Assembly: GCF_964204645.1 (NCBI RefSeq)
Contig: NC_134026.1
Coordinates: forward strand, 15,952,650 to 16,016,649
Source: Tubulanus polymorphus
Taxonomy: Eukaryota; Nemertea; Palaeonemertea; Tubulaniformes; Tubulanidae
Direction: 5' to 3'
Length of the DNA: 64,000 bases
How positions within the stretch are numbered: position 1 is the stretch's first letter; each line of letters starts with the position of its first letter. The position numbers and the translations under genes are program-made. Below the pieces are notes generated by a model. The model was not told the origin of the DNA and ran no database searches. It saw only the letters and a list, made by a program, of their open reading frames with translations. Of the stretch, positions 1 through 9,541 are shown piece after piece.

Positions 1-1005
1 GTAACCAATTATGTTTCCCATCTTTAATACTAAATCATTAGAAATAATAAATAGATTAGGGCCTATACAATAATTTAATCTAATATGTGATTTATCTAAA
101 TAATTTTGATATCTTACAATGTTTTCCGGAATCGATCTATTTTTATCATTATGAATTGAATCTTCAAATAATACTTTGAATTGTTTCTGCGCATCGAATG
201 AAGTGTTATCATTTCCAATTATTGGGGATCTTGTTTCAACTTGCGCTCCTAAAATACATATTAAATAAGTTCTAATAGATTGATTTATTCTTTGTATTCC
301 AGCTTTAGTAAAACCTTCACTATTTTCTAAAATGAAATTAACCCAACCATTATTGTTTTGTTGTTGTATATTATTATAATATTTTGGTAATTCATTCCAA
401 TTTAGTGTTCTAATATCTGAATTTGTCATTATTTTTCCAAATTCTTTAGTATATAATATTCCTAATCCACCCATTGTTCCAATTTTTGCTCTAAAATCTT
501 TATTTGAATTAATATTAAATTCATTACATATTTTATAAAACTTAGAAAAATTAATATTATTATTCAATTCTTTAAAATATTTTGAACCTGGTAAAGGACA
601 TTCTAATTCATCTAATATTAATTTTATTTGAAAATAAGTATGAAATCTAAAAAGTGATAACATCAATGGTAAACTTGGTTTGTTTAAATGATCATTCCAA
701 CTAATTCCACATCCTGTTGTTGCGCAATAAACAGCAAAATTTAATTGGTTCTGCCAATACTTCATATTAGATTTTAATAACCATTGTTTTGCCTCATTTA
801 AATTTTTGAAATTAATTGTATACACATGAAATATATTTTCCATCTTTACATGAAAATTATTACTTTCAGTAACATAAATATATAAATCAATTAATGAATT
901 TAAAACTTCATTTCTATATGTAATATCTTTATTAAAATCTATTGCTGGAATATTATATTTAATTGATTTATTATATTGGAAAGCTTTTGGAAAACTATCT
1001 GCCAT
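1..1005 (-). CDS. Major capsid-like protein, N-terminal 335 residues (runs off window)
   Basis: The frame is open without a stop from an ATG at 1005 to the window edge, giving 335 codons; the C-terminus is missing. The region with YWQNQLNF, AVYCATTGCGIS and FRFHTYF (residues about 88-130) and the later stretch with RINQSIRTYL, LGAQVETRS and SFDAQKQF (about 245-285) resemble a conserved metazoan family that I take to be the double jelly-roll major capsid protein of Polinton-type viruses. It would form the hexons of the virion shell. The start is preceded by TATATAAATG, which fuses a TAAATG motif to the ATG. The same gene in element B (25639-26740) is broken. The assignment is by pattern recognition only. 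A structure prediction showing two jelly-rolls would settle it. Confidence 0.6.
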   Translation of the reverse strand, partial: MADSFPKAFQYNKSIKYNIPAIDFNKDITYRNEVLNSLIDLYIYVTESNNFHVKMENIFHVYTINFKNLNEAKQWLLKSNMKYWQNQLNFAVYCATTGCGISWNDHLNKPSLPLMLSLFRFHTYFQIKLILDELECPLPGSKYFKELNNNINFSKFYKICNEFNINSNKDFRAKIGTMGGLGILYTKEFGKIMTNSDIRTLNWNELPKYYNNIQQQNNNGWVNFILENSEGFTKAGIQRINQSIRTYLICILGAQVETRSPIIGNDNTSFDAQKQFKVLFEDSIHNDKNRSIPENIVRYQNYLDKSHIRLNYCIGPNLFIISNDLVLKMGNIIGY

Positions 1006-1021
1006 TTATATAATTAAAAAA

Positions 1022-1456
1022 TTAATAATTTATTAATTCTTTTAACAATTTATCTTGTTCTTCAACTGTTATATGACCATTTAAACTTATTATATAATCT
1101 AGTGTATTCTTTAATTTATTAATTTCTTTGATATTAGTTTTAATTCTTTCTTTATTACTTTTTATATTTAATTTTGAACTTATACCAGTTAAAACACTTG
1201 AACCTAATCCTAATACACCAATTGATATAGCTAAAGGTGTTAATGGACTGAATATTGCTAGAAATGTTATTACAGAACTAATTGTAACCGAACCACTGAT
1301 AATAAGATAATATATAATTTTACTTTTTAAATATTTTTTCTTTTTTATCTTTAAGTCACTTTCAAATTCTAATATTTGTTTTTCTAAATATGTTTTTAAT
1401 TTAGTTTTATTTATATCATGAGGAATAATATCAATATTATCAACTTTATCATCCAT
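1022..1456 (-). CDS. Small two-helix membrane protein, viral cluster gene 5
   Basis: 144 residues, intact. The N-terminal 45 residues are highly charged and lysine-rich. Two hydrophobic segments follow at about residues 47-70 and 72-95, then a charged, probably helical tail ending near the C-terminus. I do not recognise a family. The gene sits between gene 4 and the capsid-like gene and starts at AATAAATG. Its homologue in element B (25194-25622) keeps the hydrophobic region but has in-frame stops. Position among structural genes and the membrane segments suggest a virion membrane or lysis/assembly role, but that is inference only. Confidence 0.6.
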   Translation of the reverse strand: MDDKVDNIDIIPHDINKTKLKTYLEKQILEFESDLKIKKKKYLKSKIIYYLIISGSVTISSVITFLAIFSPLTPLAISIGVLGLGSSVLTGISSKLNIKSNKERIKTNIKEINKLKNTLDYIISLNGHITVEEQDKLLKELINY

Positions 1457-1476
1457 TTATTAAGCAAAAAAAATTA

Positions 1477-1896
1477 CTAATTAGTAAACTTATACGCTAC
1501 AAATATAACAATAACTGTTCCACCTAAAATCCAAATTATTTCATATTTCAGTTGTTCATTACTTGGGGTATAATAATCTGATAATTTAGGTTTGTATAGA
1601 TGTAATTTTTCTTTGGTTACTGCGTTATATAAACTCATTGCATCATCAACTGATTGAAAATCTCTATGTGAAATCTTCTGATCATATAATTCCATGTTAA
1701 TATAATCCATATAGTTTTGCCTCTTTTCTCTATATTCTTCTGCTGCTTAATAGTATTTCTCTAATGCTAAGTTATGTCTTTTTTGTTCTGTTAATGATCC
1801 ATTTGTATCAATATGTTTAAATAAATAACCACCACCAGTAAATGCTAAAGCGTTAACAATTGCCGATCCTATAATAGTTATAACTGCAGAAGCCAT
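1477..1896 (-). pseudogene. Viral cluster gene 4, membrane protein with one nonsense codon
   Basis: Starting at the ATG at 1896, which directly follows CTAAATAA, the frame runs 139 codons to the stop at 1477 with a single TAA at 1749-1747. The intact homologue in element B (24745-25167) has a tyrosine/asparagine-rich segment at this point, so the stop is a lesion and not the natural end. The predicted protein has a hydrophobic N-terminal segment (about residues 3-26), a charged middle with tyrosine-rich motifs, and a C-terminal transmembrane segment (WILGGTVIVIFVAYKF). No known family is recognised. The retained reading frame on both sides of the stop suggests recent inactivation. Confidence 0.6.
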
Positions 1897-1920
1897 TTAT
1901 TTAGTAAGATAATTATGTAT

Positions 1921-2142
1921 TTATATGGGAGGAATATATTTTTGCTTTTCTAAATAATCAATAGTTAAATTAGATAAAGTAACTGCTAATGTTAATTTTA
2001 AAATATCATTTATATCAAATCTATCAACATTAACACTTCCCATTTTGAATACTTTTTTTAATACCATTGAATAACCAACGGTTCCAACTGATAGTAATGC
2101 TCCATTATATAATCCAGTTATTATCCACTTATTATCACTCAT
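1921..2142 (-). CDS. 73-residue membrane protein, viral cluster gene 3
   Basis: Intact small protein with two hydrophobic segments (residues about 7-31 and 46-62) separated by a DRFDIND motif. The copy in element B (24501-24722) is the same length and keeps NGALLSVGTVGY and DRFDINDILKLTLAVTL almost unchanged. The start codon directly follows the stop of gene 2 (TAAATG). Function unknown. The similarity between two decaying element copies argues that this is a real viral gene and not a chance frame. I infer a membrane-associated virion or assembly role. Confidence 0.6.
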   Translation of the reverse strand: MSDNKWIITGLYNGALLSVGTVGYSMVLKKVFKMGSVNVDRFDINDILKLTLAVTLSNLTIDYLEKQKYIPPI

Positions 2143-2485
2143 TTATTTATCAAAAAAATTACTATCATCAAAATATTTAGTTATCTTATTTATGATTAAT
2201 TCAACATTTATTTCATTACTACTTTTATGATTATCATATATTTTGGTTAATATGTTTTTAATATCATCAATAATTCCATCTTCATTTAATTCATAATATT
2301 CTAAATGGTGATTTAATTAAATCAATTACTTTTTCTATATTATAATTTTCTTTATTAATCATTGATGCATTGCTAAATGATTTACTTTTTATATCAGTAA
2401 TTACATCATTTAGTTTAATTCTCATTTCTTTACCATGTTTAAAATCAAACCCAAAACATATACTCGGTCCAACAGTTATATTCAT
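2143..2485 (-). pseudogene. Viral cluster gene 2, frameshifted
   Basis: The frame opens at 2485, overlapping the penton stop by four bases (ATGA). It reads 64 codons to a stop at 2291. In the next frame the homology to the element B copy (24158-24496) resumes and runs to a TAA immediately before the gene 3 ATG. The span is 343 bases, one more than a multiple of three, which agrees with a single-base indel near 2305. The intact protein would be about 113 residues, soluble, with an N-terminal glycine/phenylalanine-containing part and a long acidic/lysine-rich, isoleucine-rich helical tail. Family unknown. Confidence 0.55.
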
Positions 2486-3261
2486 TTATATAGTGAAAAA
2501 AACTCTCTACATCTTATAACTAATTCATAAATTACAGGGAAATTATTTAAATCAATTAAGTATCCATTGTGATTTCTAATTTCTAATCTAAAATTATAAA
2601 AACGAGGAATGCATGGTTTGAAATCGCATTCTGTTAAATTATGATTTATTTGCGTTCCAAATTCTTTAACATTCTTCAATGGTAAAATGTTTAGTAAACC
2701 AGAATTACAAGTTATATCTTTAGTTGCTTCGAATGTTTTTGTAGGATCGATTAAATTGCAATAAATATAGAAATGTGTGTAAGGTATTAAGTTTGGTGTA
2801 GTAGCGTCAATATTTGTAAAAGATCTATCTGGAAGAATTCCTAACAGTTTAGCTATAGGTTTTTTTACCATAAATTTATGTTTTTCACTATTAGACAACC
2901 TTATCTTTATTCTATCAGAACTCTCACTTTTTAAAAATCTAATAGTAAACCCAGAACTACTACCTAATTTGTGCCAGGCTTTTCTATTAATTTCTTGTGC
3001 TAATGTATCTAAATTATATAACCCCGGTTTAAAAAAAATAGAGGACCATTCATTTTTACCTTTATCAAAAATTAAAAAGGCTCTATGTTCAATAGTTTTA
3101 TTCGTTATATTATAAAAAGAATTACATAAACTTATATTAACTAATTTTAAATCTACATAATTCTTGAATTCTCTATCTAATTGTACTAGTAAATTATGTG
3201 ATTTATAATCTGTAAGCCTTCTAGAATCAACAAATATTCTGTATTCTTTTAATTCCACCAT
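2482..3261 (-). CDS. Penton-like minor capsid protein
   Basis: 259 residues, no lesion. The C-terminal third has the pattern typical of Polinton/adintovirus penton (minor capsid) proteins: YIYCNLID, a glycine/leucine stretch with NILPL, then RFYNFRLEIRNHNGYLIDLN followed by an alternating hydrophobic strand ending in VIRC. The N-terminal part has FKPGLYNLDTLAQEIN. Penton proteins form the single jelly-roll vertex capsomers of these virions. It lies between the OB-like gene and gene 2 and starts at AAAATAAATG. The copy in element B is split by a transposon. Assignment to the penton family is by motif pattern; a fold prediction would test it. Confidence 0.6.
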   Translation of the reverse strand: MVELKEYRIFVDSRRLTDYKSHNLLVQLDREFKNYVDLKLVNISLCNSFYNITNKTIEHRAFLIFDKGKNEWSSIFFKPGLYNLDTLAQEINRKAWHKLGSSSGFTIRFLKSESSDRIKIRLSNSEKHKFMVKKPIAKLLGILPDRSFTNIDATTPNLIPYTHFYIYCNLIDPTKTFEATKDITCNSGLLNILPLKNVKEFGTQINHNLTECDFKPCIPRFYNFRLEIRNHNGYLIDLNNFPVIYELVIRCREFFSLYK

Positions 3262-3278
3262 TTATTTTACATATTTTC

Positions 3279-3632
3279 TTATTCGAAATCTATTTCATGG
3301 TGCCCTTTTTCATTCTTACCTTTGTATACGAAATAGAAATCTCCAGAACATAATTCTTCTAAATCTTCACTTGATAATCTATGAAATCTATCTGGTAAAT
3401 ATGTTCTGAATTTATGTGTATTTCCTTTTAATCCTTCATATTCTTAGTGTATAACTTATTTATCTCCATAGTTATTAGTAACTGTATCAATATTTGTAAT
3501 TAGATATTTCTTATGGATTGTTAATTCGGTTAACTTTTTGAATTTATAATCTACAGATTTTACATTTGTGATATCTTTTATTTTATCTAGAAATAATTTG
3601 TTGTTCTCACTGTGTGTTTGTTCACTCTCCAT
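3279..3632 (-). pseudogene. Small OB-fold-like protein, two nonsense codons
   Basis: 118 codons from the ATG at 3632 to the TAA at 3281-3279, with in-frame stops at 3458-3456 and 3446-3444. The pattern of a KFKKLTELTIHKKYLITNI segment, a VTNNYG turn, RTYLPDRFHRLS and a C-terminal FYFVYKG repeats that of a short protein found beside capsid genes in many Maverick-type elements. I read it as OB-fold-like and possibly single-stranded-DNA binding; this is inference. The start context is TTAAAATGG, like that of the polymerase and unlike the downstream genes. Element B carries a homologue at 19626-19968, also broken. Confidence 0.5.
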
Positions 3633-3681
3633 TTTAATAACATATTTTTATCAAAATTTGATTAACAAGTTAGAATTCTTT

Positions 3682-6600
3682 TCATTCTCTCGTTCTCTTT
3701 TGTTCTTCTCTTTTGAATTTTAAGTATTCATCTAAATTGCAACCATAAGCAACTGTATGAATTCCATCATCTAAAATAAATCTTTTATCATCAAATGGGT
3801 TTAGACTTATCTTTTCAATTTCTTCAATAAACATTTCATGATCTTCAGATCTTAAACATCTCATCTTATGTTTTCTAACTTCTTCATTGAATATACAATT
3901 GATGTAATCTTTGAAATGAATATTCTTTTCTACTACACTTTTGGTTATTCCTTTTAACTTTTTAGCTTCATGTTCTATAGTTTTATATGAATACATTTTA
4001 GATCTAATACCAATGAATTCAATCATTTCTTCACCGCCTAATTCATCTTTGAATTTACCGGGAACTTTTTTATTATCATTGCTAAACAATTCATGATCTT
4101 TAGGATAGTTACTAAAATCAAAATGATGTTTTAATGTTTTTAAATCATCAGTTATGTTATCAGTTTTTATCTTTAATATGTAACTGTCGGTATGTTTTTC
4201 TCCAAAAACTGGTTGTAATACATTATAATAGAATTCATACATTAGTAATTTTGATAATTCTAAAACTGAAGCGCCAACATAGATTGGTTTATTAAATTTC
4301 ATTGATGTTCTTCTCATTTTAACTGCAGCTAAATTTTCATCAAATATTCTGTTACCAATGAACTTAGGATATGTTTGTAAATGTCTAATTTTTTTACCAT
4401 TACTAACTAACTCAATATCATTTCTATTTCTAATATTTTCACAAGTCTTACCATAGAATGCATTATTCATTAACTTGAAGAAATCTTTCTCGAAATCAGT
4501 TTTAGCTTCAGTTCTCTGTTTGGTGTTAAAATCTATATATTTTTCTAACCACTTAGATTGACTGAATGAAATATATCTGTGTACTTTTTTTAGAACCATT
4601 CCTTGTTTTAGATAAAACTTTAACATTCTATAATGTACTACATAATTATATTTATCTTCTTGAGTTACCATTAACTTTTCTGTATGAATATGATTTTCAG
4701 GTTTAATTCTTTTTTGGCAATTTGATAATTCTTCATGAGTTACGGTTTTATGTTCGGGGCAGTATGCTAGATTTCTAGATTTGAATTTAATATGTTCAGG
4801 ATATTCTAAATCTACAACAAAGAAGTAACCAGTATTTGAATCATCTGCAATATCTAGGATTCTTTTCTTCCAATCAAATTTATCATTATTTTCATTCTGT
4901 AAAACTTCAGTTAATTCAAATACTCCATAAGGTTGTGGTTCCATCATTGCCCAACCATATAAATTATTTGCATCTATATATAATAACTTATATCCAGCGT
5001 TATCATTTACATTGAAATATCTATCCCCTAATACACCTGAAACTCCTCCTCTTATAGATTTTTCAAATAATAATAATTGATCTATATTTGTTAACAAATC
5101 CATTTTTATATCTGTAAATTTTAATCCACAATCCCATGTTAAACCTGGACTAGAATAACAATGACATGGATCAATATTAAAATATTTTAGGTTTACATCT
5201 CTAAATCTTTCGAATATATCGGTTAATGATAATACATCTGATTTTAAATATACATCTACTAATTGCCCATGATTTTTCATTCTAAAATGATTCCAAATAT
5301 TCAATGTTCTATTATAGACTTCATCTTTAACATATTCATTTTTTAATTCATCATAGAATTGTTCTTTCAACAATTCAGATATATTATTATGTGATTTATA
5401 AAATGAATATGGAATTGCGCCTTTATATCTCATTAATTGAAAATCATCATTATTTGGGTAATGTTGCTTTAATGTTTTTAATTCTTCATCAACTAATGAT
5501 TTTGATAAGTTATCTAATGAACTATTTAAGAATCTATATGAATCTATAAATCTTAGGCAACCAAATTGGAATGATATATAATTCTCAGATGTTTTAGCTA
5601 ACATTCTAAATTTATAAGTTGGTATTTTATCTTTTGATCTATTTGAATTTAATATTTCTATTTCATTATTGATTTCTTCTATTTTATGGCATAACTGTTT
5701 GATGAATAAATGTGCATCATATCCTGATAGATTATGAAATATAACTGGTACAAAGTTAATTTTCTTAGCTTGTAAGTTACAATTCTCATGTGCAGCGCCT
5801 CTAAACTTTCCATTCAAATGATCATGGTCTCTTACTTTTTTATCTTTAAAATTAAATATCTTTTCACAATAATAACATTTATCTGAAAACACAAATTCTT
5901 CTTTATCTTCTTCTGTCATAATTATTTCTTTATTTGTATTCAATAATTTACTAAATCTTATTTCATATCCAATTAATAAGTCTCAAAAATGATTGATAAC
6001 ATTTTCATTTCTATTATGATAATATTCACTTTTAATTAGTTCTGGATAATCAGATTTAATATATAACCAGAAAGCTGCAGCTGATTGATGAATCTTTTTA
6101 ATAGTATTTGTTTTTGGTGGTTCATCTGAAAAATCATTTTCATTAGAATTTAATTTCTTTCTTTTATAATATATTTCTTTTCTATCTTGATCAGTTAATT
6201 CTTTATTTAATGATTCAAAATCTCCATATATTACAAATGGTACTTTATTTTTGTAGTCATATTTTTTGAATTCTAATATCTTATCTTTTTCATTTGGTAA
6301 AACTAATTTACAATAATCATGATTTTCACATAATTGTTTATGATTTAATAATATACTTTCATTAGTGAATCTATGTAAACATTTTCTACAAAATATATTT
6401 TATGGTGATCACTTTCTGATTTAAAAAATAAATCGATTTGTTTAATCCACATATAATGATTCTCATAATATAGTATATCTATAACATCATTTGAATCATA
6501 ATCTTTTGATAGGTATAAAGGTTCTAATGTATAATGTTTTATGTTGTTACCTTTAGTATTTGGTAATTTGATTGAATCAATTTATCTTTATAGTATTATC

Positions 6601-7668
6601 TCTTTCTATTTTTGGGATGTTTTTAATTATAACAGGATACTTATCTATCTTATAATTATTTTCAAATTGTTTATAATTTGTTAATCTATAAGTATGTTTA
6701 TTATAATCTTCAACTGGGTGTAAACAACTTATTATAGCCCATAGAAAACATTTATCATCTTCATTTTCTACATTTATAACAGCATTAGTTTTAAATGGTA
6801 GTTTAATATAACTCGATGCTTCAATATCTGGTTCTTTATAATATGATACATTATTTTCATCAATTGGTTTTGATTTAGTTAACTTATTATATTTTGTGTT
6901 ATAAACATGTAAAGTCATAAATATTATTTCATCAAATATTAAACCAGATCCTTCAAAATATTTCTCTTCTATTTTAGTTTTTACTTCATTATAACATTTA
7001 TCTAATTTATCATCTATATGTTGCTTAGTTATAATATGTTGTGAATGAGAATTTATATTATATATTGGTTTATCTTCAGATTTTATAAACTTTACTTTAG
7101 AAGATATACTAATTTTAGGATATTCAACATCAGTTATTATTCTTATTATTTCTTTCATATTTTCTAAATGTTTTTTATTTTCTTCTAATGTTTTTCCTTT
7201 ATAAAATTTAAACTCGATAGCTGCTGGGCCAATATCACTTTTAAATGCTTCGGTTATCTCTATATCTTTTTTATTATCCAATAAATTAATATATTTTCTT
7301 ACATCTTCCATGTATGGTCTTTTATTGTTTAATTTATTTTTTATGCTTTTAATTGTCTTCTGTTTCTTATCATTATCTTTATCAAAATAATCTTCACCTA
7401 AAATATCATTATTCTTATTTCTAATATGACTTTTAGATTTTAAATGTTCTTTATAATATCTTATATCACTGAATGATTGATTACATGTATCACATTTGTA
7501 TGTTTCTTTTTCATTCTTTAATTCATCTAATTTAGTTTCTAATATATCATCTTCATATTCTAATTTCAATTTATTCTCTAAATGTGTTTTAGTTTTATTG
7601 TGTCTTGCTTTTTGGGATTTATCTATATTGATATTACATGTTTGACAGTCGTACTTATTTGCTTCCAT
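3682..7668 (-). pseudogene. polB: Protein-primed family B DNA polymerase with N-terminal zinc fingers, decayed
   Basis: About 1,330 codons. Order: two C2H2-like fingers near the N-terminus (CQTCN...H...H and CDTCNQSF...H...H), a DDKCFLWAI segment common in adintovirus/Polinton polymerases, the ExoI motif YGDFES (about 6210-6225), a treble-clef/endonuclease-VII-like block (CYYCEK, DHDHLNGKFRG, H..CN), HNLSGYDAHLF, polymerase motif A DANNLYGWAM, motif B NNAFYGKT, and a shortened motif C (HTDSYI). It replicates the element by protein priming. Lesions: a frameshift with stop at 6579-6577, another frameshift near 6395, and a TGA near 5983. Motif C lacks the usual YxDTDS and appears to have lost several residues in frame. 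The start at 7668 has TTAAAATGG context. Element B lacks this gene altogether. Confidence 0.85.
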
Positions 7669-7874
7669 TTTAATACTAAATTTTTTATAAAAATTGATTT
7701 TAGAAGTTCAATGATTTATATCATGCATTATTTCAATCACACTTTACTAACACTTTTAATGTTTAAAAATCTAACTCACACAAATATGAATATTGAAATA
7801 ATGTTGTAAATATATACTTTTATATTGAATAATCTGTCAATTTAAATGTTATTCATTTACATGAATATTTTAAG
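7669..7874. other. Leader region upstream of polymerase B
   Basis: Extremely AT-rich, no gene. It separates the polymerase start from the terminal palindrome and would hold the early promoter if one exists. Confidence 0.4.
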
Positions 7875-8278
7875 AGTAATAGGGGTAATGGGCTTTCAGG
7901 TTAAAGGTTGAATGGTCGAGTTCATTCAAAACAAATATTAAAAGTAATTTAAAACTATAATATATTTTCATAACCGTGCGTATTTCAGTTGAATAATAGA
8001 ATAATTATTATTATTTGAATATATTTGATTATATGAATTTGTGTATTGTAAATAAATCAATTGGTCGCGGAGCGGAGCGGTAGCGAAGTGGAGCGACCAA
8101 TTTATTTAATACAATATGCTTTCTAAATTATTGATATCTTAGAATAAATATTTAGTTATGATATAAAATACACACGGTTATGAAAATATATTATAGTTTT
8201 AAATTACTTTTAATGTTTTGTTTTTTAATGAGCTCGACCCTTCGACCTTTGGCCTGAAAGCCCATTACCCCTATTACT
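7875..8278. repeat. Terminal palindrome of element A with GC-rich central hairpin
   Basis: The outer arms are inverted repeats of about 110 bp: the left begins AGTAATAGGGGTAATGGG and the right ends with its complement, CCCATTACCCCTATTACT. The middle is diverged AT-rich DNA, then a second inverted repeat, TTGGTCGC...GCGACCAA (8061-8100), around GGAGCG repeats. The AG...CT tips match the terminal dinucleotides reported for Polintons. Element B has a related palindrome at its corresponding end. Confidence 0.7.
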
Positions 8279-8518
8279 GACCTCCATAAACTAGCTAAAA
8301 TAGAAACAGTGATACAACGTTTCAAACTACTGACAATAAACTACCTAAACTCAAATCGAAATAACCCGATATTAAGGAACATCTTTTACGATATTTCGAG
8401 TCCGTGGCCGTCTTCTGATATCGTAGAGGCGTATAAGAACATTCTATAGCGCAAACACTACTACCGACTTTTACCCACGCAGTCGGAGAATCGAATGAAC
8501 GATTCCTTTGTTGCGCGT
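8279..8518. other. No gene seen
   Basis: Host-like sequence between the viral palindrome and the Penelope insertion. A 69-codon minus frame here has no recognisable features and is split by the insertion. Confidence 0.4.
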
Positions 8519-8642
8519 ACACACTACCCATGAGACGAGAAGATACACAATATCCGTGTAAGAAGATAACAAGAGAAATCCCACAATAAGTTCAGCCAAA
8601 ACGAGAAACTTGAATAGAAGAGTTATATATATAGTCCCATTC

Positions 8643-9373
8643 TAGCAAATCTTTTCCTGGAACACGTTGAAACCGAATTACTACCTCTTTACACAGATAC
8701 TCTCCCTAAACTTTGGTTACGATACGTTGATGATATTCTTGCCCTTATACCTTTTGACTTTGATATTGATCAATTTCTCACATTTATTAACTCTTTTTAT
8801 CCCTCCTTGAACTTCACATTTGAATTGGAAGTTGATGGGAAAATCCCCTTCCTTGATGTTTGTATACACAATTGTTTGTCTCGTCTAAAATTCTCGGTTT
8901 ATAGGAAACCTACCCACTCTGGAACATACCTACATTATTTCTCCTTCACCGCTCATAACATTAAACTTAGTGTTGCCCAAAGCTTATTCCTTCGCGCATT
9001 AAGGATTTGTGACCCCCTTTTCTTGGATGATGAACTAACCCAGATCAAGACCTCTCTTAATAAATTAGCTTACCCCGACGACATTTTGAATAAAGCTCTC
9101 TTGAGAGCCCGTCGTTCACATTTCAGTCACTCTCAAGGGACCCGCGCGCGTAAACAGCCTATTATTGTACCTTTTGTTCCTTTTCTGGAAAAATCTAAAA
9201 CTCCCCTCCATCTCTTAAACAAACAACTCATTTTTACTTATAACAACAAACTTAGTCGTAATCTTACTCATAACTCCCCCAAAATTGAACCCCTGAACAT
9301 TGGTGTATATAAAATTCCCTGTAAAGTTTGTAACAAAATATATATTGCCCCTAGTTTGCCTTGCTTACTTTAG
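8643..9373 (+). pseudogene. Penelope-like reverse transcriptase fragment
   Basis: An open frame without a start codon, truncated at the 5' side. It contains the RT catalytic motif YVDD (RYVDDILALIP), the IPFLDV block, FSVYRKPTHSGTYLH, and the linker GVYKIPCKVCNKIYI that normally leads into the GIY-YIG endonuclease. Immediately after KIYI the sequence jumps into 3' non-coding DNA that matches 63462 onward of the second copy in this window, so the endonuclease and its following region were deleted. No internal stop remains, so the truncated copy may be young. Confidence 0.85.
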
Positions 9374-9495
9374 CATTGTTTTCTAGTTGTTATGTCATTA
9401 CTTTAATCTATTCCCCTTTCAATATTTTAATCACTCACTCTGCTTCTATTGTTTTGGTCTTGTATAAATATCTTGTAATATTCGATCCTGTACTC

Positions 9496-9541
9496 AGTAC
9501 GCCTGATGATGGCTAATAGTCTTTAGCCGAAACGTTGCGCA
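9496..9541 (+). ncRNA. Hammerhead-ribozyme-like motif in Penelope pseudo-LTR
   Basis: The core CTGATGA (9503-9509), a GGCT...AGCC stem (9511-9528) and GAAAC (9529-9533) occur in the order of a type I hammerhead. A minimal ACGT stem III and GCGC pairing to the upstream CGC are possible. Hammerheads are known in Penelope-like elements. Stem I pairing is short, so activity is uncertain. Confidence 0.55.

Larger units (their letters stand above)
1003..3264 (-). promoter_or_regulatory. TAAATG start-codon motifs of the six downstream viral genes
   Basis: Each of the six genes after the OB-like gene begins within the hexamer TAAATG on the minus strand: 3264-3259 (penton), 2488-2483, 2145-2140, 1899-1894, 1459-1454 and 1008-1003 (capsid). 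The polymerase and OB-like genes instead have TTAAAATGG. TAAATG is the known core of poxvirus late promoters, where transcription starts on top of the ATG. Whether it works that way here is inference. Confidence 0.45.
1..8278 (-). mobile_element. Endogenous Polinton/adintovirus-like element A (left end outside window)
   Basis: Eight genes lie head to tail on the minus strand: protein-primed polymerase B, OB-fold-like protein, penton-like protein, four small proteins and a capsid-like protein. They are very AT-rich and nearly gapless, with start codons overlapping or abutting the previous stop. The surrounding host DNA is less AT-rich and intron-bearing. Protein-primed PolB together with two capsid-type proteins is the core set of Polintons and adintoviruses; this is established for those families. 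No integrase, packaging ATPase or protease is visible here, but they could lie to the left of position 1. The element ends on the right in a palindrome with AG...CT tips. Several genes carry stops or frameshifts, so the copy is not functional as a whole. Confidence 0.75.

Noticed and set aside
8322-8531. 69-codon minus frame
   Set aside because: No features; ends at the Penelope insertion site by chance.
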